64,000 bases of DNA. It comes from Scheffersomyces stipitis CBS 6054. Its lineage: Eukaryota; Ascomycota; Pichiomycetes; Serinales; Debaryomycetaceae. The stretch covers positions 992,001-1,056,000 of the forward strand of contig NC_009046.1 of the NCBI RefSeq assembly GCF_000209165.1, given 5' to 3'. A model generated the notes under the pieces. The model was not told where the DNA came from, did no database searches, and worked only from the letters and a program-made list of their open reading frames with translations. Positions 1 to 9,431 of this stretch are shown one piece after another; position 1 is the stretch's first letter; each line of letters begins with the position of its first letter. The position numbers and the translations under genes were made by a program.

Positions 1-935
1 CAACTACAACTGTGTCAGTACCGCCGACTGTGTCGGAAATAGTAACTGTGGTAGTTTCAGTACCAGTCCAGGTCGAAGTAAGAGTGGTCTGACTGTTTGG
101 AGTAGAAGGAACAACAACAATTACTGTGTCCGTTCCGCCGACTGTGTCTGAAATAGTAACTGTGCTGGTGACAGTACCAGTCCAGGTAGAAATAACAGTA
201 GTCTCCTCGTTAGATGGAACTTCAACAATGACAGTGTCAGTACCGCCGACTGTGTCGGAAATAGTAACTGTGGTAGTTTCAGTACCAGTCCAGGTCGAAG
301 TAAGAGTAGTCTGTTCGTTAGATGGAACTTCAACAATGACAGTATCAGTACCCCCAACTGTGTCGGAAATAGTAACTGTGGTAGTTTCAGTACCAGTCCA
401 GGTCGAAGTAAGAGTGGTCTGACTGTTTGGAGTAGAAGGAACAACAACAATTACTGTGTCCGTTCCGCCGACTGTGTCCGAAATAGTAACTGTGCTGGTG
501 ACAGTACCTGTCCATGTAGAAATAACAGTAGTCTCCTCGTTAGATGGAACTTCAACAATGACAGTGTCAGTACCGCCGACTGTGTCGGAAATAGTAACTG
601 TGGTGGTTTCAGTTCCGGTCCAGGTCGAGGTGAGAGTGGTTTGTTCATTGGAAGGGACTTCAACTACAACTGTGTCAGTGCCTCCTTGTGTATCGGTTAA
701 CGTGACAGTGGTAGTTTCGGTACCAGTCCAGGTCGAAGTGAGAGTGGTTTGTTCATTGGAAGGGACTTCAACTACAACTGTGTCAGTGCCTCCTTGTGTA
801 TCGGTTAACGTGACAGTGGTAGTTTCGGTACCAGTCCAGGTCGAAGTGAGAGTAGTCTGTTCGTTAGATGGAACTTCAACAATCACGGTGTCAGTGCCTC
901 CAACTGTGTCAGTAACAGTGACGGTGGTAGTTTGA
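1..935 (-). repeat. Tandem repeat array inside the adhesin gene (108/114-bp units)
   Basis: At least nine successive units start at 21, 135, 243, 351, 465, 573, 681, 789 and 897, judged by the conserved block around the GG(T)D-encoding segment. Spacings are 108 bp (36 residues) or 114 bp (38 residues, with an extra STPN-type insert). The order 114-108-108 recurs, giving a higher-order period of 330 bp. All units keep the coding frame. The array continues past the left edge. Confidence 0.93.
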
Positions 936-2134
936 GAACCTGTCCAAGTAGAAGTTACTGTAGTTGTTGGGTTTGAAGGACACAGTACAGTAATAGTTGA
1001 AGTAGATGTGAACCAAGAATAATTGGTATCTGTGGAAACAAGGATTTGATCGACTTCTGAACAAGTGAATCCAGCAGTATTCGTAGTTGCTACTGTGGTC
1101 GTAGTTACGGTCGGACTGGTTCCTGGTGCAGGGGGAAGCGTTTTACATTGCTTACAAATCGAAGGAACTGGGTTTGGAGGAGGTCCTGAGTAGGAAACTG
1201 CACCGAAGAGAACCGAAGCTAATCCAACATCGTCGTCAGTGACAATGGAGAAAAGAGATGGATTGTAGCCTTTACCAATGTTGAAGTTCATGGCCAACAC
1301 ACCTGCACCTTTAAGAGTCAAAATACCTGTGGTAGTACTATATGTGTAACCTGTGAGCAATGGAGGAATATTGACAAGTGGAATATCTAAACCAATCTTG
1401 TTTCCGTTACCGAACCCAGCCACAGTATAAGTTTTAGGGGCACTAATGGCGGTGGCTCTGATTGAGGAGGCAGAGTCTTCCAAATAGAAGACTTGATTTG
1501 TATCGATGTTCAATAGAGTATTAGAGAAGAAGATACTAGAGTCTTCGACTAAAGTAATACAACCAGTACCTGCGATATTTGTCGTCTGGGTATATAGTTC
1601 ATTGTAAAAACAAATTTGGCCATTGTTGTTAATCGTACTACCAATGGTACCCAAATTAACAGGACCAGTCGTTCTGGTATTTTGGTAGAAGACCAATAAA
1701 CCATTATTGTTCCAGACTGGAGTGGTAATCAGGATGCTGGGAATACCAACTGATCCATCGGCACCTAAGTACATTTCACCATTATTTGTAAACGAGATAC
1801 CGACAAGATTGTATGTTGGAGCGAGTAAAGATTGAATGGCATTAAAGGCGATAACACCATCATTTGTAAGAGAACCCAGCAAAAGGGTTACTTGTAAGGA
1901 AAGTAAAGGATTGAGACCTGTGATGTATAAACCAGAGCCTGTGCCCACGTCGACATTACCTGCAAAGGCTGTTACTACGTTATCAATGATGGACCAATAA
2001 ACACCATCATTAATGATAGTGTCACCCAATCCAAGAGATATGGTACCACGACTGACAGTATCTTGAGTGATGGTCCTAGCCACCACTCCTGAGATCAAGC
2101 AGAATGCAGCTGCGAAATAATTTCGAAATAACAT
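1..2134 (-). CDS. Hyr/Iff-family GPI-type cell wall adhesin, 3' end missing
   Basis: The ATG is at 2134, and the frame stays open through 711 codons to the window edge, so the C-terminus and any GPI signal lie outside. Residues 1-19 form a hydrophobic signal peptide ending near GVVA. About residues 20-350 match the character of the hyphally regulated cell wall protein N-terminal domain: beta-rich, with many Asn/Gly/Thr and recurring NNG or NDG turns. A short Pro/Cys linker (CKQCKTLPP) follows, then from about residue 388 Thr/Ser-rich repeats with the core TWTGTETTTVT. In Candida this family (Hyr1, Iff) sits covalently in the cell wall and mediates surface adhesion; that role is inferred here. 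An AT-rich TATATATAAT element lies about 85 bp upstream. The family is clear, the specific member is not. Confidence 0.85.
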   Translation of the reverse strand, partial: MLFRNYFAAAFCLISGVVARTITQDTVSRGTISLGLGDTIINDGVYWSIIDNVVTAFAGNVDVGTGSGLYITGLNPLLSLQVTLLLGSLTNDGVIAFNAIQSLLAPTYNLVGISFTNNGEMYLGADGSVGIPSILITTPVWNNNGLLVFYQNTRTTGPVNLGTIGSTINNNGQICFYNELYTQTTNIAGTGCITLVEDSSIFFSNTLLNIDTNQVFYLEDSASSIRATAISAPKTYTVAGFGNGNKIGLDIPLVNIPPLLTGYTYSTTTGILTLKGAGVLAMNFNIGKGYNPSLFSIVTDDDVGLASVLFGAVSYSGPPPNPVPSICKQCKTLPPAPGTSPTVTTTTVATTNTAGFTCSEVDQILVSTDTNYSWFTSTSTITVLCPSNPTTTVTSTWTGSQTTTVTVTDTVGGTDTVIVEVPSNEQTTLTSTWTGTETTTVTLTDTQGGTDTVVVEVPSNEQTTLTSTWTGTETTTVTLTDTQGGTDTVVVEVPSNEQTTLTSTWTGTETTTVTISDTVGGTDTVIVEVPSNEETTVISTWTGTVTSTVTISDTVGGTDTVIVVVPSTPNSQTTLTSTWTGTETTTVTISDTVGGTDTVIVEVPSNEQTTLTSTWTGTETTTVTISDTVGGTDTVIVEVPSNEETTVISTWTGTVTSTVTISDTVGGTDTVIVVVPSTPNSQTTLTSTWTGTETTTVTISDTVGGTDTVVV

Positions 2135-5100
2135 TATTACCCGGCCGCAAAAGGTATAATCGAGCTATATGATTTCTTCCAAAATGTTTGTTCAAAGTAA
2201 GCAAATGGCAGAAGCTATATATAATTACATGTCGAACTTGGATTGCAAGAGGACTACGAATCACTTTGGGCTAAATTGCCGTGAAATTCTCTACCCACCG
2301 TCTACCCCCATCCAAAGTTTGGCAGACATAGGATAGATGCAAAAGATTTTTGGACCAAACCGAAATAATATTCACAAAAATATTTTTGTGGAAGCAACAG
2401 CAACATGCACAAGAACACCCACTCCGGCGAGTTTTGTTGAAGATCGACTCTATTTTAATTTTTCAAGAAGAGAGAGTGAATTGACACAGGATTAAGACGA
2501 TTATACTCGTACCATTGGTCGCCCTGTTTGAGTCTAACGGATTGCAATGGGCACACCACCTATCAGCCCAGAGCCACTAATGATACCGACAAAATAGACA
2601 AAAGAAGGCATTGATGTAAAGCGATTAGTGGTGGCTTATTAGAACTCTGATTCCGGTAATAGCATAGGTGTGTGTTGCTATTAGATATCAAAACCACTTG
2701 ATCAGTGGCTCCCAGTAGTAGAAGAGACTATGCATTCATTACAAGTCCCTGGTTGATCTCAAGGATGATACGGCAACTGCGGCTGATATCTGCTGCCTAG
2801 TGTATCCGATCCATGCATAATTGTGGAACAGGCTAGACTAACTAATCCCATGCTACCCCTTATCTAATTGTAAGGACCCTACAGAGAAGCTTAAAGAAAA
2901 TGCAGAGCAATTGATTTTCATTTCAAGCTACTGTGATAATTTGACGTGTGTACTGTGTGCACACTGAACCCTTTAAAACCTACAGCGTAGACGCGAACGG
3001 CCTGCCTCGTTCAATTACCGTTCTTTGGCGAACTGCGATTGAAACCCATTACTCGCATAACCTAGGTGTGACCCTACAGTGCCCGCCTAACAATTTAGCT
3101 AATTGTTATGTTTAGCGCCCCAGAACTAAAATGTTTGTTGTATATTTGTTGAAAAAAAATGGTAGCAGTCGGTCTTGAGCCTATTGCCCTCTCGCGCTCC
3201 AGAACTGTTCGGAACTCTTTTCAATAATGGGAAACAGTTGTATCACCAACCAGGCTGGTCAATCCCAAGACGCTTCACTTCTTCTGAACATTGTTTGGTT
3301 TGAATTGTTTTCTATGAAAAAAATGTTGCCCTCAGCTAATGACGGACGTCGCTAGAATGAGGCGAGAATTAGTTTTGTGCCAACTAAGGTTAAGCCTTCG
3401 GGCCTCATTATTTGCTCGGCTAAACCAACCAACCTAAAGTTGGGCGAGGTAGGTACCGAAGCCAGTTCACGTGCGTTTGTGTATGGGTAAATCTTTGAAA
3501 ACTCTGCTTCTAGGTGGTGCTATCGAAGCATCGCTCATGCAATATTCCCTGCCTACAAAAATGGTAATGCTTGAGATCTGGGCTCTTAGGTAAGCCATGA
3601 TTGATAAATATATGCGAAAATACAGAAAGAGAAAATGGAAGAGTCGCTCCATGTATGTGCGCCAGATTCAAGCCAGAAACAATACATGTAGCCAAACAAA
3701 TGCAGATGGTTCTGACGCTTTGTTAATGGGGATGCCTGGAATCTCATTGTGATCCGGGTGGTGACAGAATCAAGTTTATCTGGCTTAGGACTCGTTTGTA
3801 AACTCTAATTTCAAGATCTAAGGGTAGTTCAAGCATGAAAGCTGCAGGGAAATCCTTTGTAATTCTATTTACCAAGAAATTTCATTGATGTGCCCATTTG
3901 CTACTGTGGAAAAATGTCAAACGGCGCCACGCCAATAGCATATGTAAGGAAGTTGACGCAATCTGCTGGTCAAGTCTTCCACGGTAATGGAATTGTCCAT
4001 CCACATGAACAAAGTCCAACACTTGCATTCTGTATTGCCTTCGTACCAGCATCGTCGTCCTACGATTTGGGCAGTGTAGAGAACGGACAGCAAGGGTTTC
4101 AGTTTATAGAATCACTGTGAAGGGCTATACGAAAACAATGGCTTCCTGCACGCCTGCGCCGTTAGCGAGGACCCTTGAATTTGTATTTACGTCTCGGTTT
4201 GTTCAGCGCCTGCTACCACTACCTCTGCCGCCATGGCCTCTTAAATCGAAGCTGATTTGCAAAGGACCAGATCAGCAAGAACAGTACTCTTCTTTCGTTG
4301 ACTCGTGATCTTCGTGTGATTCCAAGATGTCCTTTTGAAATATAACGTTTACAATTACCCTCAGTAAATGTCTTCTTGGCATTCTTCCGCGTTCCTGGTT
4401 TTCCTCCCCGGTCCTTATTCCGATGGCAGCGATGATACTTGGTTTTTCTTGGTCGCTCGAACCCCTATAATAATTGCAGGCTGTTGTCCAAAAGAGCACA
4501 GGGTTTCGCCAAATTCGAACACCTCTGAAACATGTATAAATTATGAAATTAGTTAAAACTACCTTTAGTTAGAATACCTAAAAATGCAGGGAAAAATAAA
4601 TGCGAAAATTTCAAGGTGCAAAGGTCGAGGCACTCTCACCGCAGACGACTGAACCTTTGCAACCAGCACATGAACACCCACTATGTGGGTCGCCCAATTA
4701 CATCACCATGCCTTGCAAAATTGCGTGGTAGGGCAGTCATGTATCAATTATTGCGGCCGTTGATTAGCCGCCTTTTTGCGTACTAGGCTTTCACGCTGTT
4801 ATTCATACCCATATGCGGAGGTTTTCTTCTGTAAATGGAACCGTAATGATGAAACACATGTAGAAGCAATTTCAATGCAAGCTATCATTGATCTCTACAA
4901 CAACGGTTCCTTCATAGAGGCTAGGCTTTGTTTGTTAGTGGATCTTTAGTTGTAATCACTATACTGAAAAGCTAAATTGACAGTGCACATGAATTATTTC
5001 ATTGTTAATCAAGACCGAACCTAACTGCTGGGTACCCCTGTTTCCACACATACTTATGCGATTGTGAAACACACCCCAAGAGACATGCTCATTCAACAAC

Positions 5101-5926
5101 AAGCTGAGTTGTTACCGAATTTCAATTCGTTTCGTATTTCGGAAAATGCTAGAAGACCCACAAATTTTGAAGACGATTTTAGTAAAATTTTTGGGGCATT
5201 AATAATATAAATTGTCGCATGAACTACGAAGCGCACATTTAATGGTGATTAAACAGAGCATGGCAACCTCAAACAGCTGAATGTGGACCAAAAACAAATC
5301 TATGACTATAAATATAATTGTAGCTTCACAGTCCTTTCATTCTGGTTTACTCTACTCTAAAGCTTCATCGAAATGGATATTGCCTTTCTAGAAGACTCTT
5401 AAATTTTCGTATATAGAACCATGAAGAATTGTCTTAAAAGTATTACTTTTTCATAAAAAAATTCCTAAATATTTTCAATAATTAACTAAGCGAGTACCGA
5501 ATAAAGTACACCAATTATAAACAATCAGTACAATTAATAAGTTGAATTTCGCCAAGTATTTTGCAAAGGCACTTGATATTACTGTAAGTTAGACCACGTC
5601 CTGCTTTTACAAAATGGCAAGTATTGCAACTAAAGTCTAACTTTATTAACCGAGTGAATAAATTTTCCTCTAATCCATAGTCAATGGTTGGGGAAACCAA
5701 AGGTAAATTCTCCAACTGATACTACCCCCAATGAATTTGTTATATCCTTAGATTGTAAAGGGACTTATCAACAGTTTAGATTTATGACAGTTTGTTGAAG
5801 AATAATTGATAAAACGTCTGACTGCACAATAACATTTAATATTGCGGTACGGATTTTTGCGAGACTGCATATACAAAGTTTTAAACAATTCAAATTCAAG
5901 GATGAGAACATCACACACAAGAATAC
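2135..5926. other. Long gene-poor region upstream of the adhesin
   Basis: About 3.8 kb with no convincing gene. The left end must hold the adhesin promoter; a TATATATAAT element is at 2216-2226. A minus-strand frame of about 70 codons just left of 5721 is open but has no ATG and no recognisable motif. Short frames near 3890-4300 look like chance. Nothing like an LTR, transposon or ncRNA was recognised. Confidence 0.6.
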
Positions 5927-5998
5927 TCCGATATAGTGTAACGGCTAGCACGGTTCGCTTTCACCGAGCAGACCCGGGTTCGACTCCCGGTATCGGAA
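5927..5998 (+). tRNA. tRNA-Glu (anticodon TTC)
   Basis: The 72-nt cloverleaf has a 7-bp acceptor stem (TCCGATA / TATCGGA), an anticodon stem GTTCG/CGAGC around the loop CTTTCAC with anticodon TTC, and a T-arm CGGGTTCGACTCCCG. The internal A box (TAGTGTAACGG) and B box (GGTTCGACTCC) of a Pol III gene are present. A T-run starts within a few bases of the 3' end and should terminate transcription. It closely resembles the yeast tRNA-Glu(UUC). No intron is present. Confidence 0.97.
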
Positions 5999-6090
5999 TT
6001 GTTTTTTTGTTATAATTCTTTTTGAATATATTGAAATTTGATCTAAACTTCATCTACACTGAATTCAACAAGGATTACAGATGCCATTTA

Positions 6091-7638
6091 TTAGTTGTCT
6101 CCAAATCCAGCAGGAATAGGAGAATCGTGAGGTCCAAGACATAAGAACTTATATATCTTTCCCATTGACTTCTCGTCCTTGTCTGTCAATCTTCTATATG
6201 AATTGTAAATCTTCTCCTGTTTCTCATGATCGTGATCGTTCTGCTTTATTAATTGGTCTACTCTGTACCCCACACCAATGTTGTGTAACCAATCACCTTG
6301 ATCTATGGGTCCAAAGACTGAGCAATGGGTTGATGTCAAATTGACAAGGTTATCGAAATCGACATCAACTGATAAGTCAACATCTCCAGGCTTAATGAAG
6401 GGAGAGACAAACTTATGTTGGTATATACCTCTCAATGAATTTTCAGGTATCTGATTTACTAATCCGTAATCTATAACCAAGACTGCCCCCAATTTCTTTT
6501 CGTTGTTCACCAACTGTGCCATCTTCATTATGTACAATTCAGCTTCTGAACATATCTCTATTCTTGAACCAACCGGCAAATCTTTAAATCTTCTATGAAG
6601 CGTTGGAATAATCGACGACGGAGTTTCCTTTTTGGACAACGTCAAATGGAACTCGGTATTCAATAGAGAATCATCTTCATCGATTGAAGTACCTGGCAAT
6701 TTTGGCTGTGTGTTCACTACACTTTCTGTGTGCTCAACTAGAAGCTCTCTCCAGCCATGTTCTGTCCTCTCAAAGCCCTTTATTGGCAATGCATCGAAGA
6801 ACTCGTGGGCCAACACGTAATTGGCAACATCCGGATCTTGGATGATATCCTTTTCAGTATCCAACCACTTGATATCATTGCTCCAAATTGTTTTTGATAG
6901 GTTGAATCCCTCATTATCCGTCTGGAATTCATTCTTTTCTCCACACAACAACTTCCATTGCTCTTGTCTGAGAACTTTAGAGGCTTCAATAAGGTTTATT
7001 TCTATTTTTACCGCTTTCCTCGACTTGAAGACGAACTTATTGAAAGTGTTAAGTACATCATGCATTAAAGTTCCTTTTCCGGGTCCAAACTCTATAATTC
7101 GTATCTTACCAGGAAAATTCTGATTTTGCCATACAGTGTAGAGCCATATGCCAATCATCTCCCCGAAAACAGAAGAAATCTCCGGAGAAGTAATAAAATC
7201 TCCACTCCTATGGTCAAGAGGATCTCTGGTTGTGTAGTATCCGAAGTCTGGGTGGGTCAAACATTGCCTCATATAGGCCGACAAAGATATTGGCCCGGTA
7301 GTTTTGATCGTTTGGGTAAATAAGTCTGTCAAGTTATTGACGCTTGTGGATCCTTTAGAATCTCTGGAAGGGAATTGAGGAACCTTGCCCAAATTCTCTC
7401 TAATGTTGAAATCTCCCTTGATTTCTCCCTCCATTTTAGCTAATTGTTCCTTAACATACTTGGAAGCAGTTTCATATTCTTCCTTTGTGAATTGACCATA
7501 GTACAAGTTGTTTTCGTCTATTGGAGGTCCCGATTTTTTTCCCTCGAGATTTCTACAACTCGAGACAAAACCTCTTAGCACTGTTTTGCCACTTCTAACA
7601 ATGGGTTTAGAAGCCAATAGCCTGAAATTAGTTAACAT
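6091..7638 (-). CDS. NDUFAF7: Mitochondrial NDUFAF7/MidA-type SAM-dependent methyltransferase
   Basis: This 515-residue protein belongs to the DUF185/NDUFAF7 family, arginine methyltransferases that act on a complex I core subunit during assembly in the mitochondrial matrix. The N-terminus is basic and Ser/Arg-rich with few acids (MLTNFRLLASKPIVRSGK), as expected for a presequence. The family signature GPISLSAYMRQ...HPDFGYY leads into RDPL..GDFITSPEIS at about residues 138-155. The SAM-binding motif I, IIEFGPGKG, is at 181-189. The ATG at 7638 is the first in frame; the frame opens 11 codons earlier only with a TTG. Complex I is absent from Saccharomyces but present in CUG-clade yeasts, which fits. 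Confidence 0.88.
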   Translation of the reverse strand: MLTNFRLLASKPIVRSGKTVLRGFVSSCRNLEGKKSGPPIDENNLYYGQFTKEEYETASKYVKEQLAKMEGEIKGDFNIRENLGKVPQFPSRDSKGSTSVNNLTDLFTQTIKTTGPISLSAYMRQCLTHPDFGYYTTRDPLDHRSGDFITSPEISSVFGEMIGIWLYTVWQNQNFPGKIRIIEFGPGKGTLMHDVLNTFNKFVFKSRKAVKIEINLIEASKVLRQEQWKLLCGEKNEFQTDNEGFNLSKTIWSNDIKWLDTEKDIIQDPDVANYVLAHEFFDALPIKGFERTEHGWRELLVEHTESVVNTQPKLPGTSIDEDDSLLNTEFHLTLSKKETPSSIIPTLHRRFKDLPVGSRIEICSEAELYIMKMAQLVNNEKKLGAVLVIDYGLVNQIPENSLRGIYQHKFVSPFIKPGDVDLSVDVDFDNLVNLTSTHCSVFGPIDQGDWLHNIGVGYRVDQLIKQNDHDHEKQEKIYNSYRRLTDKDEKSMGKIYKFLCLGPHDSPIPAGFGDN

Positions 7639-7985
7639 TCTTCTCTCTAGAGTAAGAGCAAGACAGAACAAATTTTTCAGAAGTTGTCAAAATATTAGTG
7701 CGAACTAAAGATACATGAAAAGTTTAACCAATACTGTACGTACATATAAATACAAACCAAATCTATAAAATATGCAAGTTCCAGAAATCAAGAAGGTATT
7801 GATTAATAGGAAGAAATGTTGAATACCGCGAAATGACAAGTTTTGCCAGTCGTAAAAGAGTGGAAATTTGTTAAAAAAGTACTGATATTCCCATACCAGC
7901 ACTGGGGAAATAAAATATCAAGAGAACTTCAAAGTATAAAAACAACCGTTCGGTTGTACTGCTATTTTTTTGGGTTTTTTAGAAT
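7639..7985. other. Short intergenic promoter region
   Basis: This 347-bp AT-rich spacer lies between two minus-strand genes. It should carry the promoter of the NDUFAF7-like gene and the 3' end of the GNAT gene. A T-rich stretch (about 7964-7980) lies just beyond the GNAT stop. No gene or distinctive site was seen. Confidence 0.5.
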
Positions 7986-9431
7986 TTAAGGAAAGAAAAG
8001 CATGGAATCCATGTTGATAGCTTCATTCTTGGGATCAATCTCCGCAATTTTGTCGCTGTCAACAATCTTGTTATACTTGATAGAAAAGCTTGTCATCACC
8101 TTGTAGCCTAACTTCAAGTAGAACTTACGATTGTTTGGATTAGAACTTTCCAAATAGGCGTAGGTGTAAGGGTTTTGCTTCTTGAACTCCTCCAAGCTGT
8201 GATGGATCAAGATCTTACCCAAACCCTTACCTCTCATTGATGGCAAAGTGGCAATATCATTCAAATACCAAATGTCAATCAGCCCATTCCTATTTAATTC
8301 TGGCTTCTTAATCAACTTGTTAACTAACACCTCCTTTCTCACTTTGGTCAAGAATGGGAGCTTATCATTCAAGACTTTTGATCTACAATTTCCAAGAATA
8401 GAATAAACATTGAACTTGAAGTAAGAAGGGTGGATGTTATCGAAGAATCTTAAGTTGCTCGAAGCAAAGATCTCCCCACTGTCGTCATCGGAATCAGAAC
8501 CGGACGAGCTGCAGTCAGCACCGTAGATCTGATTCCAGAGAGCAACACCAAGATAGGGAAATTTGTACTTCTTGACGCCTAAGTCATCCAAGGTAGCCTC
8601 AAACGAATTGTCCTTGACAATGAAGATAGTTCCGCCCAAGGAGATGCACTCGTATGCGTCATACTCGAAGTATGCTTGCATCAAGTCCAACTTTTTCTTC
8701 TTGTAGGCCGACTTTGGTGTATTCTCCTTGGTAATCTGCGAAGTGTTAAGAATGTAGTTCATGAAAGGATCGTCTTCAAACGAGAGCAACAAAGTCTTTG
8801 CCACTCGACGATAGTCCTTAACACTTGCGATACCGATAGAGATATCTAAATTGCTTGGAATTGAGAAAGAGGTTACATCAGACTTAGAGCTAGTCAGGAG
8901 CGAAGTTTCACTGGGGGCAGTGTTTCTTCTCGAACTGACTTTGCCAGAGACTCTGGCTTCAGCCGTGTAGTTGTTATAGTTTGCAGTACCTAAAACGTTG
9001 TTGTTACTTTGAAATTGCAGAGGGTGAGCTCTGTTGTTCTCGAGGTGGATTTTATTTGGTTGGTTAATAGTGGACGAAGATAAAGAAGATTGAACAAGTT
9101 CCAGTCTCAGGAGGTTACGGACAATGTCAACGTTATCCGTAGAGTCACTACGACTCACAGAACCCGCATTTGCCTGACAAGACAAAGCGGTTTCTTTCGA
9201 GTCGTTAGGGATTCTATTAATAAAATTGTCATTGCTGATAACTAAGCTATCGGAAAATTTTAGACCTAAGGATGACGAGGATGAGGATGATAAAGTAGGA
9301 GTAGGTGTAGATGATGTTCGCGGAGTTGAGAAGTTGTCCTTAGAGTCTAAAGTAACCCCCTGAGACTTGGGCAGTCGGGGTTTACCCTTCTGACTTGATT
9401 CATGGTAATCTTCTGAAATGGGGGAGAACAT
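7986..9431 (-). CDS. GNAT-family N-acetyltransferase with long disordered N-terminus
   Basis: This is a 481-residue protein. Residues 1 to about 195 are low complexity (Ser/Thr/Asn-rich, with a run of seven Ser), likely disordered and phosphorylated. From about 200 a GNAT-like fold begins (IGIASVKDYRRVAKTLL). The acetyl-CoA pyrophosphate-binding loop is RGKGLG at residues 400-405, preceded by the strand IWYLNDIATLPSM. It is followed by the typical C-terminal part AYLESSNPNNRKFYLKLGY (about 424-442), a conserved N..N..FY.K.GF pattern. An acidic Ser/Asp insert (SSSGSDSDDDSGE) interrupts the domain centre. The substrate is unknown. The gene is divergent from PPZ1 over a 2-kb shared upstream region. 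Confidence 0.75.
   Translation of the reverse strand: MFSPISEDYHESSQKGKPRLPKSQGVTLDSKDNFSTPRTSSTPTPTLSSSSSSSLGLKFSDSLVISNDNFINRIPNDSKETALSCQANAGSVSRSDSTDNVDIVRNLLRLELVQSSLSSSTINQPNKIHLENNRAHPLQFQSNNNVLGTANYNNYTAEARVSGKVSSRRNTAPSETSLLTSSKSDVTSFSIPSNLDISIGIASVKDYRRVAKTLLLSFEDDPFMNYILNTSQITKENTPKSAYKKKKLDLMQAYFEYDAYECISLGGTIFIVKDNSFEATLDDLGVKKYKFPYLGVALWNQIYGADCSSSGSDSDDDSGEIFASSNLRFFDNIHPSYFKFNVYSILGNCRSKVLNDKLPFLTKVRKEVLVNKLIKKPELNRNGLIDIWYLNDIATLPSMRGKGLGKILIHHSLEEFKKQNPYTYAYLESSNPNNRKFYLKLGYKVMTSFSIKYNKIVDSDKIAEIDPKNEAINMDSMLFFP

Noticed and set aside
126..935. Plus-strand frames of 98 and 159 codons opposite the adhesin, and a second minus-strand frame
   Set aside because: They arise from the repeat composition; the true frame with signal peptide and domain runs on the minus strand from 2134.
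7639..7671. Upstream extension of the NDUFAF7-like frame from a TTG
   Set aside because: The first ATG at 7638 gives a good mitochondrial presequence; similar TTG extensions at ARO10 (63191) and YPT6 exon 2 are artefacts of frame opening.
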